Positions 27,103-36,160 are shown, numbered from the stretch's first letter. The stretch is 64,000 nucleotides of DNA from Pseudomonadota bacterium (GCA_021836225.1 JAKBJA010000133.1:62001-126000), one strand, 5' to 3'. Notes: a model not told the origin generated them from the letters alone. A program made the numbers and translations.

Positions 27103-28116
27103 CTAAATCCAGCCGCGCCGCTTGAGCCGCCGATGCAGGACCAGGACGGCCATGCCGGTCAGCAGCAGCAGGGCCGGGTAGGCCCATGGCCACTTCAGTT
27201 CGGGCATGTCGACGAAATTCATGCCATAGAGGCTGAACACCACCGTGGGCAATGCCAGCAGCGCACCCCAGCCGGCCAGCTTCTGCACCGACTCGTTCTG
27301 CTTCACCGACAGCGAGGCGAGGTGGAACTGCATGGCGTCGGACGTCGAGGCGCGCAGGCGGTCGATGGCGGCCGACACCCGTACCGAATGATCGTGGATG
27401 TCGCGGTAGTACGCCTTGAGTTCCTTGGTGGACAGTTCAGGGTGCAGGCGAAACAGGTTCAGCGAGATTTCCTGCATCGGTTCGGTGGCGTCGCGCAGCG
27501 CGGTCAGGTCGCGCTTCATTTCGTAGAGTTGTTCCAGCATGTCGCGTCCCGGCTGGGCGCCGCTCATCAACTGGCTTTCCAGCGAGTGGAAGCGCTCCTG
27601 CATGCCGTCGATGACCGGCCTGAACTGGTCGACGATGAGATCGAGCACTAGATACAGCGCGTAAGGCGTGGCCGCCTTGATGCCGTTAGGTGGACGTTGC
27701 AGGCGCTCGCTTACCCGCTGGTAGCCGCTGCCGCTGTCGTGGCGGATGGCGATGACGTAATTGCCGCCCACGAACAAATGCGTTTCGCCGAGTTCCAGGC
27801 GTGACTCCCATAGCTGCGCCGTGCGCGCAGCAATGAAAATGTGCCCGTCGTACTCCTCCAGTTTGGGCCGCTGGTGTGTCGAAATCGCGTCTTCCAGCGC
27901 CAGCGCGTGCAGGCCGAGTTCCTGGCCCAGGCGGGTGATGGTCTGGCTGTCGGGGGATTTCAGTTCGATCCAGATGAAACGGTCCGGCTGTCCGACATGC
28001 TCGCTGATGTCATCGAATGCGATCGACTGGGCCTTGTTTTCGGTAAAGAGCAGGCAGTTGATGATGGTCTCCAGCTGCGAAGGGAAAGGTGCAGCGATTG
28101 TAGGGCCTGTTAACAC
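27103..28116 (-). CDS. corA: CorA family magnesium/cobalt transporter; start codon lies in a repeat
   Basis: 337 residues from the chosen start. A cytoplasmic domain is followed by the signature YGMNFVDMPE between two C-terminal membrane helices, so this is a CorA channel for Mg2+ or Co2+. The family's usual start should lie near IINCLLFTENKAQ, but there is no ATG, GTG or TTG there; those codons read ACC ATC ATC. The nearest in-frame canonical start is GTG 28114-28116, inside the left inverted repeat of the 267-bp element. The gene may use this GTG or a rare ATC start. It is convergent with the beta-propeller gene. Confidence 0.85.
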   Translation of the reverse strand: MLTGPTIAAPFPSQLETIINCLLFTENKAQSIAFDDISEHVGQPDRFIWIELKSPDSQTITRLGQELGLHALALEDAISTHQRPKLEEYDGHIFIAARTAQLWESRLELGETHLFVGGNYVIAIRHDSGSGYQRVSERLQRPPNGIKAATPYALYLVLDLIVDQFRPVIDGMQERFHSLESQLMSGAQPGRDMLEQLYEMKRDLTALRDATEPMQEISLNLFRLHPELSTKELKAYYRDIHDHSVRVSAAIDRLRASTSDAMQFHLASLSVKQNESVQKLAGWGALLALPTVVFSLYGMNFVDMPELKWPWAYPALLLLTGMAVLVLHRRLKRRGWI

Positions 28117-28368
28117 TAATTTCGCACCTGCGTTGCCGCGAGAAAGCGATGGATGCAAGGCGTGTCGCGCAGGCAAGGGCCATCCCTTGCCAAGCGGCGC
28201 AACGCCGCAGACGCGCTTTCTCGCGGCAACCCGGAGGGGCGGGCCGATTCGGGGTGCACCCTTTGTCGCAAGCCGCTTGCTGTGAATGACACAGCGGCGC
28301 GCCTCGCTTCGCGGGCTCATCCCCGAATCGGCCTCGCCGCAGGCGCGAAATTAGTGTTAACAGGCCCT
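28102..28368. repeat. Interspersed element with terminal inverted repeats, short copy (267 bp)
   Basis: Both ends begin AGGGCCTGTTAACACTAATT in opposite orientation, continuing through TTCGC and CCTGCG: a TIR of more than 24 bp. Inside are a perfect 17-bp inverted repeat (28132-28148 with 28214-28230) and a hairpin GGCAAGGG-CCAT-CCCTTGCC. No open frame of its own is convincing. A related 404-bp copy is at 34259-34662. It separates corA from the PhnD-like gene. No clear target-site duplication was seen. It looks like a non-autonomous, MITE-like element. Confidence 0.87.
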
Positions 28369-28530
28369 GGTTCATGCCATCCATGCGGATTCAATATTGG
28401 GGACCTTTGTCCGTTATCGCGGTACGACCGCAAAACGCCCCTGTTTGCTTGGGGTGAGCTGCCAGGAGCGCTTTTTGCCTGCCCGATAAAAATAGCCGGT
28501 CAATAACAAGATAAGGATAACGGAGACAAC

Positions 28531-29367
28531 ATGAGGAAAATCTGGATGTGCCTGGCCTTGCTGGTGAGCACCGTGGGTCAGGCTGCCCCGCCCGAACCCT
28601 ACGCGTTTGGCGTGCTCAACCAGCGGAGCCTGCAAGCCACCGCAGCGTACTGGAATCCCATCCTGAATTATGTATCGGCACGTTCGGGGGTGCCGCTGGA
28701 GCTGCACATCGGGCGCACCGCCAACGAAACCACCGACCGCGTGGTGGCCGGCAAGCTGGATTTTGCCTATACCAACCACCTGTTTACTCCGAAACGGCAT
28801 CGGCTGGGCTGGCGCGTCCTGGCCAGACAGGGTTCGCGCGGGATCCGCGGGCAGGTGGTGGTGCTCGCCGGTTCGACGGTCAGAACATTGAACGAACTGG
28901 CCGGCAAGCCCGTCGCCTTTGCCAATCCCTATGGCTTCACCGGGTACTACGTGCCGATGGATGCGCTGTTGCGTGCCGGGGTCAAGGTCACGCCGCTGTT
29001 TTCCGGCAACCAGGAAGCGGCGATGGGACAGCTCGAGTCGGGCCAGGTGGCCGCTGCCGGCGTGAACGATCAGGTCATGACCGGTTTCGCCCAGCGGCGC
29101 CAGTTGAAATATCGGGTGCTGGCCGAGTCGGAACCCTACTTCGACCTCGCGGTGATGGTGTCGCCACGAGTCAGTGCGGCGGATGGCAACAAGGTTCGCC
29201 AGGCGTTTGTCGATATGGCGCGCGACCCGGAGGGACAGCGCGTGTTGCAGCTCGCGGCCCAATCATTGGGTTTGTCGAAGGCTCGCGGTTTTGTCGCAGC
29301 GAATGACCAGGACTACGCCAACTACCTGACATTCTTCAAGCATACCCGGGTGCCCGTGAATGAGTGA
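28531..29367 (+). CDS. Periplasmic phosphate/phosphonate-type binding protein (PhnD-like)
   Basis: 278 residues with a signal peptide ending near VGQAAP. The mature protein has the PhnD-type pattern: YWNPILNYVSARSGVPLELH, then a lobe with KLDFAYTNHLF, and ELAGKPVAFANPYGFTGYYVP. It lacks any neighbouring ABC permease; instead its end overlaps by 8 bases the start of a GGDEF-EAL enzyme with a periplasmic sensor region. It is therefore probably a ligand-binding partner of that receptor. ACGGAG lies 6 bases before the ATG. Confidence 0.85.
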   Translation: MRKIWMCLALLVSTVGQAAPPEPYAFGVLNQRSLQATAAYWNPILNYVSARSGVPLELHIGRTANETTDRVVAGKLDFAYTNHLFTPKRHRLGWRVLARQGSRGIRGQVVVLAGSTVRTLNELAGKPVAFANPYGFTGYYVPMDALLRAGVKVTPLFSGNQEAAMGQLESGQVAAAGVNDQVMTGFAQRRQLKYRVLAESEPYFDLAVMVSPRVSAADGNKVRQAFVDMARDPEGQRVLQLAAQSLGLSKARGFVAANDQDYANYLTFFKHTRVPVNE

Positions 29368-31756
29368 TCTGCAGGCGGTGCGCAGCACACGTTACAGCCT
29401 GCATGTGCGCATTCTGGGCGCGGTGTTCGTGCTGGTGCTGGTGATGTATGGGGTGGCGCTGGCGGTACTGGGGCTGCCGCTCACGACGCGCGCGCAGCAG
29501 AATCTCGACGCGGGCGCCCAGCGTGAACTGGGTGCGATCATGACGGCGATCCAGGATCAGGCGCTGCTGCGCGATTACCCCGCGATCGAACAGGCCATCC
29601 AGGCACGCGTGGATCGTTTCCGCATCCTGAAGGTGCGTTTCACGTCCCGGCAGGTCGCCTATGAGTCGGATACGCCACCTGATCCGCAGAGCTATCCGGC
29701 ATGGTTTGCCGCGCTCGTGGATATCCGCGCATCCCAGGTGCAATCCGAACTGTTCGTGGGCGGTACGTCCTACGGCACGATTTCGGTTGCGCTGGACGCC
29801 GCACCAACCATCCAGGGTTTGTGGGTGCTGGCGGTGCGTTTCACCCTGCTGGCGATCGGCAGCCTGCTCGGCGTCATGCTGTTACTGCGCTGGCTGCTGC
29901 AGGTGAATCTGCGCGGCCTGTATGCCCTGCGCACGGCCGCGCGGGCGATTGAGCGCGGCGACTTCACCGCACGCGCCAGCCTGGCGTACGGTTCGCCGCC
30001 CGAGGTGCGCGAAACCAAGCTGGCGTTCAACCATATGGCCGATCATGTCGGCCGGCTGGTGGCTGCGCTGGAACGCGAGCATGACGAACTGCTGGTTGAA
30101 AAGGAACGCCTGCGGGTGACGATCGAATCCATTGCGGATGCCGTGGTGGTCACCGATGCGGACGGACGGATCGAGTTTCTCAATCCCAAGGCGGAAGAAC
30201 TGACCGGCTTCAGCAGCGCCGATGCGCAAGGCCAACAGGTGTCCGAGGTGTTGCCGCTGATCGACGAGCAAAGCGGCTCGCCTGTGGCCAACCCGCTCGA
30301 ACTGGCATTGCGGCGCAATACGGTGATCGAACTGGGCAACCATGCGGTGATCCGGCGTCAGGATGGCGCGACGATTGCGATCAGCGATACGGCTGCGCCG
30401 ATCCGTTCCGGCGACGGCAAGGTCCAGGGCGGTGTGCTGGTGTTCCAGGACGAGAGCGAGCGACGCAGCCTGATGCAGCGGCTGGCCTGGCAGGCCGAAC
30501 GCGACCATCTCACCGGCCTGTGGAACCGCCGCACGATGGAGGACAAGCTGGGTGAGGCCTTGCGCAGCGTGCAGCAGGAGGCGCGGCATTTCATTTTCTG
30601 CTACATCGACCTGGATCGATTCAAGCTGGTCAACGACACCTGCGGTCACCGCGCCGGCGACGCCTTGCTGCAACGCCTGACCGCCATCATGGCGCGCCGC
30701 GCGGAAGGCAAGAATCATTACCTGGCGCGACTGGGCGGAGACGAGTTCGGCCTGCTGTTCGCCGACTCCACGCTGCCCGCAGCGCTGGATCACATACAAG
30801 GCCTGCGTGACGAAATCAGCCGTTTCCGATTCGAGTGGGACGACAAGGTGTTTCGCCTCGGGGTGAGCTTCGGGGTGACCGAACTGCACAGTGGCATGAC
30901 CGACATCGGCGAGATTCTGGCGCAGGCCGACACCGCGTGCTACCACGCCAAGTCGCTTGGCAGCAACGCAATCCAGGTCTACGAAAAGACCCATCCCGCC
31001 CTCCAGAAGATAAACGACGAAATGCAGTGGGTCGGCGCCATCACCAAGGCGTTCGAGGCGCACCGGTTTGTCCTGTATCGCCAGCAGAAAGTCGCCCTGT
31101 CGCCGCATAACACGACGCAGCATTACGAAATCCTGCTGCGCCTGCGGGGCGAGGATGGCACGATCATTTCACCGGGGGAATTCCTGCCTGCCGCCGAGCG
31201 TTATGGATTGGCGCCCAGTTTCGACCGCTGGGTGATCCGCAATTTCTTCGCCTACCTCGATACCCACCCGGACGATGAGGCCTGTTATGCGCTGAACCTG
31301 TCAGGGCGCAGCCTCAGCGATCCGGGCACGGCCGAATTCATTCTCGAGGAAATCGACCAGTACCATTTCGATCCTTCGCGGATCAGTTTCGAGGTGACCG
31401 AAACCGCTGCCATCGACAGTCTGGATGCCTGCGAGCGCCTGATTCTGGCGCTGAAGTCGCGCGGCATCCAGTTCGCGCTGGATGACTTCGGCAAGGGGCA
31501 GTCATCGTTCGGCTATCTGAAACGCCTGCCGGTGGCCTATCTCAAGATCGACGGCGACTTTGTGCGCGGAATGAACCACGACCGCGAAAAGCTCGCCATC
31601 GTCAAGGCCATGCACACGCTGGGGCATGAACTGGGCAAGCAGACCATCGCCGAGCAGGTCGAAACCGAGGCCGAGTTGACCAGCCTGAAAAACATGGGCG
31701 TGGACTTCGTGCAGGGTTACCTGCTGCACCGTCCGGCGCCGCTGCCGGTGGACTGA
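29360..31756 (+). CDS. GGDEF-EAL c-di-GMP turnover enzyme with periplasmic, HAMP and PAS domains
   Basis: 798 residues. Membrane helix about 18-41, periplasmic part 42-155, second helix 156-178, a HAMP-like linker to 235, and a PAS domain about 250-370 (SIADAVVVTDADGRIEFLN). The GGDEF domain has an intact GGDEF motif (459-463), but the RxxD inhibitory site before it is lost (GKNH). The EAL domain starts with EILLR (590) instead of EALLR and keeps DDFGKGQSSFGYLK, so phosphodiesterase activity is likely. It makes and/or degrades c-di-GMP in response to the PhnD-like partner. Its 3' end overlaps the convergent glycosyltransferase gene by 40 bases. Confidence 0.93.
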   Translation: MSDLQAVRSTRYSLHVRILGAVFVLVLVMYGVALAVLGLPLTTRAQQNLDAGAQRELGAIMTAIQDQALLRDYPAIEQAIQARVDRFRILKVRFTSRQVAYESDTPPDPQSYPAWFAALVDIRASQVQSELFVGGTSYGTISVALDAAPTIQGLWVLAVRFTLLAIGSLLGVMLLLRWLLQVNLRGLYALRTAARAIERGDFTARASLAYGSPPEVRETKLAFNHMADHVGRLVAALEREHDELLVEKERLRVTIESIADAVVVTDADGRIEFLNPKAEELTGFSSADAQGQQVSEVLPLIDEQSGSPVANPLELALRRNTVIELGNHAVIRRQDGATIAISDTAAPIRSGDGKVQGGVLVFQDESERRSLMQRLAWQAERDHLTGLWNRRTMEDKLGEALRSVQQEARHFIFCYIDLDRFKLVNDTCGHRAGDALLQRLTAIMARRAEGKNHYLARLGGDEFGLLFADSTLPAALDHIQGLRDEISRFRFEWDDKVFRLGVSFGVTELHSGMTDIGEILAQADTACYHAKSLGSNAIQVYEKTHPALQKINDEMQWVGAITKAFEAHRFVLYRQQKVALSPHNTTQHYEILLRLRGEDGTIISPGEFLPAAERYGLAPSFDRWVIRNFFAYLDTHPDDEACYALNLSGRSLSDPGTAEFILEEIDQYHFDPSRISFEVTETAAIDSLDACERLILALKSRGIQFALDDFGKGQSSFGYLKRLPVAYLKIDGDFVRGMNHDREKLAIVKAMHTLGHELGKQTIAEQVETEAELTSLKNMGVDFVQGYLLHRPAPLPVD

Positions 31757-32835
31757 TTCCGCAGAGCCGCATAGAGCGCGGTGTAGTCGGACACGATCGC
31801 GGCCTCGGAATAATGGCGCGTCACTTCGGCATATCCGGACTCGATCATCCGTGCCCCGTGTTCGTCATCGAGTGCCAGCGCAGTGCGCAATACTTCGGCC
31901 AGCCCTGCCGGATCGGCCAGCGGCGCCAACAGCCCGTTGACGCCATCCTGCATCAATTCAAGCGGACCCTGCGCACGGGTGGACACCACCAAAACCCGGT
32001 TGGCCCAGGCTTCCAGGATGACGTTGCCGAGCGGCTCGTGCACCGAAGCGCAGACGAATACATCGCCCAGCTGATAGTACGGCGCAGGGTCGTTCTGCCA
32101 GCCGGCCCAGTGGACGCGTGATGCAATCCCCAGTTGTCCGGACAGTTGTTCCAGGTCCTTGCGCAGCGGGCCGTCGCCGACCATCAATAAATGCAGGGGC
32201 GCTCCCCTGGACGATGCGGGCAGGCGGGCAAAGGCGTCGAGCAGATCGGCCCAGCCCTTGTTGGGGTGCAGCCGGCCGAGGCCGAGCATGACGCGGCAGC
32301 CTTCGAGACCAAACCGAATCCGCAGGGCGTCCAGTACGGCAGGGTGAACACGGGGCGGCGTGTCGACGAAATTGCCGATGGTGTGCACGCGGTCTGCAGG
32401 CAGGCCATGCGCTGTCAGATAGTCGTGGATGCCGCGGGTATTGCCTACCCAGGCATGGGCGTGGCGATAGCCCCTGAGGTTGTAGTAGCCGCCCAGCCGC
32501 GCCAGATGGACCGGAGGTCGGTTGCCGGGCAGGCGCACGATGCGCGTCGCGCGCCCCATGTAGGTCTGCACCACGTCGGGGCGGAAATCGGAGATGGCGC
32601 GATTGATTTTCCAGCGCGAGTACAGGTCCCACACGCCCAGCATCGGTGCGTGATATTGCCGAACCGCCGGGTCGATGGCGCGCGCGATTTCGCCATCCGC
32701 AACGGTGACGGCGGCTACCGGCTGCCCGTGACGCGCCAGCGCGTTCACCAGCCGGATGAAGAAGCGTTCCGCGCCGCCCAGTGCCTTGCCGCCGATGACG
32801 TGCAGGCTGCGCGGCGGTTTTCCCGCACGGGTCAA
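31717..32835 (-). CDS. Glycosyltransferase family 4
   Basis: 372 residues, GT-B fold. The N-terminal domain starts with HVIGGKALGGAERFFIRLVNAL, with the Gly-rich acceptor loop. The C-terminal nucleotide-sugar domain carries LGLGRLHPNKGWADLLDA and the catalytic/phosphate-binding EPLGNVILEAWANRVLVV. It transfers a sugar to a glycan or lipid; donor and acceptor are unknown. It is 10 bases downstream of the phosphomannomutase gene, so the mutase could supply its sugar nucleotide precursor. Confidence 0.9.
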   Translation of the reverse strand: MTRAGKPPRSLHVIGGKALGGAERFFIRLVNALARHGQPVAAVTVADGEIARAIDPAVRQYHAPMLGVWDLYSRWKINRAISDFRPDVVQTYMGRATRIVRLPGNRPPVHLARLGGYYNLRGYRHAHAWVGNTRGIHDYLTAHGLPADRVHTIGNFVDTPPRVHPAVLDALRIRFGLEGCRVMLGLGRLHPNKGWADLLDAFARLPASSRGAPLHLLMVGDGPLRKDLEQLSGQLGIASRVHWAGWQNDPAPYYQLGDVFVCASVHEPLGNVILEAWANRVLVVSTRAQGPLELMQDGVNGLLAPLADPAGLAEVLRTALALDDEHGARMIESGYAEVTRHYSEAAIVSDYTALYAALRNQSTGSGAGRCSR

Positions 32836-32845
32836 GACTGCACGC

Positions 32846-34219
32846 TCAAAACGGCAGTACGAGGTTGGGCGCAGCCTGGTGGATCACGCGGCGGAAGTCG
32901 GCCTGGATCCGTTCCAGCGCCTCGGCGTTGTCGGCTTCGAAGCGCAGCACGATCACCGGCGTGGTGTTCGATGGGCGCGCGAGGCCGAAGCCGTCTGCGT
33001 ATTCGACGCGCAGGCCGTCGAGGGTGATGATTTCCTGGGCGTCGGGGAAGCGCGCGGATTTCTGCAGCCGCTCCATCAGCGCGTAGTGCTCGCCCTCGGC
33101 CATCTTGATGTTGAGCTCCGGCGTGTTCACCGTGTCGGGCAGGCCGTGCAGCGTGGCATTGATGTCGGCCTGTTTGCTCAGGTATTCGAGCAGGCGCGCG
33201 CCGGCGTAGAGGCCGTCGTCGAAGCCGAACCAGCGCTCCTTGAAGAACACGTGGCCGGACATTTCGCCGGCCAGCAGCGCGCCGGTTTCCTTCATTTTGG
33301 CCTTGATGAAGCTGTGCCCGGTTTTCCACAGCAACGGGCGGCCGCCGCGTTCGCGGATCCAGCCGAACAGCTTGCGGGTGGATTTCACGTCGAAAATGAT
33401 CTCGGCGCCGGGATTGCGGGAGAGCACGTCGTCGGCGAACAGCATCAGCTGACGGTCGGGGAAGATGATGCTGCCGTCCTTGGTGACCACGCCGAGGCGG
33501 TCGCCGTCGCCGTCGAACGCGAGGCCGATCTCGGCGTCATTGGTTTTCAGCGCGGCGATCAGGTCCTGCAGGTTTTTCGGCTGCGACGGATCGGGGTGGT
33601 GATTGGGGAAATTGCCGTCGACTTCGCAGAACAGTTCTTCCACCTGGCAGCCCATGTCGCGGTAGAGCTTGGGGGCGAAGGCGCCGGGCACGCCGTTGCC
33701 GCAGTCGATGATGATCTTCATCGGGCGAGCGAGCTTGACGTCGGAGACGATGCGCGTGAGGTATTCGCCGGCGATGTCGTGCTGGCGGTAGCCGCCGTTG
33801 CCATTCACGAGGTCGTTGTTGACCAGCCGCTCGCGCAGCTTCTGGATGGTGTCGCCCGACAGCGTCTCGCCGCCCAGCACCATTTTGAGGCCGTTGTAGT
33901 CGGGCGGGTTGTGGCTGCCGGTGACCATCACCGCGCTGTTGGTGCCCAGCTGGTACGCTGCGAAATAGGTCATCGGGGTGGCGACCATCCCGAGGTCGAC
34001 GACGCCGATGCCCGCCTTGCGGATGCCGCGTGCCAGCGCCGCGGCCAGGTCGGGCCCGGACAGGCGGCCGTCGCGGCCGATGCAGATTTCCTTCTGCCCG
34101 CGCGCCACCGCTTCGGAACCGATGGCGTGGCCGATGGCCTCGACGATCTCCGGCGTGAAAGTCTTGCCGACGATGCCGCGGATGTCGTAGGCCTTGAAGA
34201 TTTCCTTGGGGTATTCCAC
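32846..34219 (-). CDS. Phosphomannomutase / phosphoglucomutase (AlgC/ManB type)
   Basis: 457 residues, four-domain hexose mutase. The active-site Ser loop is TGSHNPPDYNG, the metal-binding loop DGDGDRLG, the sugar-binding loop GEMSGH and the phosphate-binding loop RPSNTTP. It interconverts hexose 1- and 6-phosphates, feeding sugar-nucleotide synthesis for envelope polysaccharides. GTG 34219 is chosen: AGGGAG lies 7 bases upstream and the product starts VEYPKEIFKAYDIRG as expected. It precedes the glycosyltransferase gene; a long repeat element lies 39 bases upstream. Confidence 0.94.
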   Translation of the reverse strand: MEYPKEIFKAYDIRGIVGKTFTPEIVEAIGHAIGSEAVARGQKEICIGRDGRLSGPDLAAALARGIRKAGIGVVDLGMVATPMTYFAAYQLGTNSAVMVTGSHNPPDYNGLKMVLGGETLSGDTIQKLRERLVNNDLVNGNGGYRQHDIAGEYLTRIVSDVKLARPMKIIIDCGNGVPGAFAPKLYRDMGCQVEELFCEVDGNFPNHHPDPSQPKNLQDLIAALKTNDAEIGLAFDGDGDRLGVVTKDGSIIFPDRQLMLFADDVLSRNPGAEIIFDVKSTRKLFGWIRERGGRPLLWKTGHSFIKAKMKETGALLAGEMSGHVFFKERWFGFDDGLYAGARLLEYLSKQADINATLHGLPDTVNTPELNIKMAEGEHYALMERLQKSARFPDAQEIITLDGLRVEYADGFGLARPSNTTPVIVLRFEADNAEALERIQADFRRVIHQAAPNLVLPF

Positions 34220-34258
34220 AACGCACTCCCTGAATGGCGATGGGTCAGATTCTACCTG

Positions 34259-34662
34259 AGGGCGTGGTAGTGCCCATTTCACGCCTGCGTTGCCGCGAGA
34301 AAGTGATGGATGCAAGGCGTGTCGCGCAGGCAAGGGCCATCCCTTGCCAAGCGGCGCAACGCCGCAGACGCGCTTTCTCGCAGCAACCCGAAGGGACGGG
34401 CCGGCCAAGTTTTAATCCAGCCGGGCGCATCCCTTTGTCGCCAACCGCTTGCTGTGAACGACACGATGGCGCGGTCCCTTCGCGGGGCAGCGCCGGAGCG
34501 TCGCCCCTCGGAACGTGGGCAGCGAAGGCGAACACCGGCTCGCATCGGACGTGAGCGGCGCTGCTACGGCTCGCTTCGCTGCCCAGCTTCGCAGGGGCCA
34601 CGCTACGCGAGCCATCCCGAATCGGCCTCGTCGCAGGCGCGAAATGGCCACTACCACGCCCT
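34259..34662. repeat. Interspersed element with terminal inverted repeats, long copy (404 bp)
   Basis: The ends begin AGGGCGTGGTAGTG in opposite orientation (one mismatch seen, at C/G, within the first 20) and continue ATTTC-CGCCTGCG. The left half closely follows the 267-bp copy, including the hairpin GGCAAGGG-CCAT-CCCTTGCC and a 17-bp inverted repeat with two changes. About 137 bases extra lie in the right half. The last 12 bases of the right end code for the final Arg-Ala-Trp and TAG stop of the adjacent hydrolase. The two copies differ in the outer TIR sequence, yet each copy's two ends match each other. Confidence 0.87.
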
Positions 34663-35646
34663 GGTATCGAAATGTTGCATCAGTCGCCGCGGCAACCAGT
34701 CGATGTTGCCGGGGAAAGGCCCGGACGGGAAGGCGACATGGCCGCCGCTGTCGGGCTGTTCGAGCGTGACCGCCGGCGAGACCTCTGCGGCGCTGGGCAA
34801 CGCCCAGGCGGGCAGGAAAGGATCGTTTTTCGCGTTGATGACGAGCGTGGGTACGGCGATGGTTTTCAGAAGCGGCTTGGACGACACCCGCAGCCAGTAA
34901 TCCTCGGCATCGCGAAAGCCGTGCAGCAGCGCGGTGACCAGCGTGTCGAATTCGCGGAAGGTGGTGGCGGCGGCGATCGCTTTCGCATCCAGCACCCCGG
35001 GGAAGCGCGCGGCCTTGCGCAGCGCCTTGGCTTTCAGGGTGAGGAGGAAGTGCGCAGTGTAGACGCGGCGGTTGATGCCATGGTCGAGGGTGTGGCCGGC
35101 CGCGGTGAGATCGAGCGGCGCCGAGATGCCGGCCGCGCGCTCGACCAGCAGGCGGGCCGACTCGCCCCGTTCACCCAGCCATTTCAGCAGCGCATTGCCG
35201 CCGAGCGAGACGCCGGCGGCATGAACCGGCGCTGCAGGGTGCTGCGATTTGACGTGGTTCAGGATGTGCTCGATGTCCGCGCTGTCGCCGGCGAAGTAGG
35301 CGCGCGGCAACCGGTTGTCCTCGCCCGAGCAGCCGCGGAAATGCGCCACCGCGCCATGCCAGCCACGCGCCCGGACGTGGGCCATGAGGTTGCGTGCGTA
35401 GTGGCTGTCGGCGCTGCCTTCCAGGCCGTGGAACAGCACCACGACGGGAGCGCCGGCTTGGCCATCCATCCAGTCGAAATCGAGAAAATCGCCGTCGGGC
35501 AATTCCAGCCGCTCGCGCCGGTAGGCCACCGCCGGGACGCGGATGATCAGGCTGGTGTAGATCGTTTGCAGGTGGCCGCCAGGCAGCCAGGCGGGGGCGC
35601 GATAAGCCGTGTCTTCCGGGAAAGGCATGGCGCGAAGTTTGGCCAA
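34651..35646 (-). CDS. YheT-family alpha/beta hydrolase
   Basis: 331 residues. The family opening APAWLPGGHLQTIY is present, then the oxyanion region VVLFHGLEGSADSHYARNL, the nucleophile elbow GVSLGGN, and a His in DSGGHVAF. YheT-type hydrolases act on esters or lipids; the natural substrate is unknown. The start could also be ATG 35628 (MPFPEDTAYR). The stop codon and the last three residues come from the terminal repeat of the 404-bp element, so its C-terminus was altered by the insertion. Confidence 0.9.
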   Translation of the reverse strand: MAKLRAMPFPEDTAYRAPAWLPGGHLQTIYTSLIIRVPAVAYRRERLELPDGDFLDFDWMDGQAGAPVVVLFHGLEGSADSHYARNLMAHVRARGWHGAVAHFRGCSGEDNRLPRAYFAGDSADIEHILNHVKSQHPAAPVHAAGVSLGGNALLKWLGERGESARLLVERAAGISAPLDLTAAGHTLDHGINRRVYTAHFLLTLKAKALRKAARFPGVLDAKAIAAATTFREFDTLVTALLHGFRDAEDYWLRVSSKPLLKTIAVPTLVINAKNDPFLPAWALPSAAEVSPAVTLEQPDSGGHVAFPSGPFPGNIDWLPRRLMQHFDTRAW

Positions 35647-35661
35647 GGCGCCGCGCTTCCC

Positions 35662-36093
35662 TTAATGCAGCACTACGGACGGGGTACGCGAGGGCGGTGT
35701 ACCTCCCACCTGGAGCGGAGAGGCATGGTGCAGCACCATGCGCCAGCCACCGGCTTCTTTGCGGTAGACATTGGTCGCCAGGATGGGCGGACGTGGCTCG
35801 GTTTCTTGGCCGATGACGAGATACTCGCGCACGATGCGGATGACCTGCGTGGCTGCGCGCATTTCCTGCGCGAGTTCGACCTGGACACGGAACTGCCCCG
35901 CCGCCTCGAACATGCTGTGCCATCCGGCCGCCACGGCGGTGCGCCCATTCAACGGCGCGGCCATTGGGTGGATACAGGCAATGCTGTCATCGCCAGCCCA
36001 GACTGCCATCATGGCGTCGAGCGAGCGCGCCTCGAAGGCGGCGTAGAACGCGGCCTCGGCTGCTTCGGGGGTGGGGAAGGTGGGCTCGGACAT
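35662..36093 (-). CDS. NTF2-like / SnoaL-fold protein
   Basis: 143 residues, soluble. The fold is recognised by AEAAFYAAFEARSLDAMMAVWAGDDSIACIHP at the start, with GRTAVAAGWHSMF after it and a C-terminal WRMVLHHASPL strand. This family (DUF4440/SnoaL-like) binds small ligands or acts as a simple enzyme; no function can be assigned. It lies 15 bases upstream of the hydrolase gene on the same strand, so the two may be one unit. Confidence 0.8.
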   Translation of the reverse strand: MSEPTFPTPEAAEAAFYAAFEARSLDAMMAVWAGDDSIACIHPMAAPLNGRTAVAAGWHSMFEAAGQFRVQVELAQEMRAATQVIRIVREYLVIGQETEPRPPILATNVYRKEAGGWRMVLHHASPLQVGGTPPSRTPSVVLH

Positions 36094-36160
36094 GGTTCTC
36101 GAATGACGTGCGACAACCCGCGTTGTGTTCAGGCAGGCGACCTGCGCCGGACGCTATGGG

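Noticed and set aside
28095..28375. Target-site duplication around the 267-bp element
   Set aside because: Flanks read GATTGT and GGTTCA; no direct repeat of 2 or more bases could be fixed.
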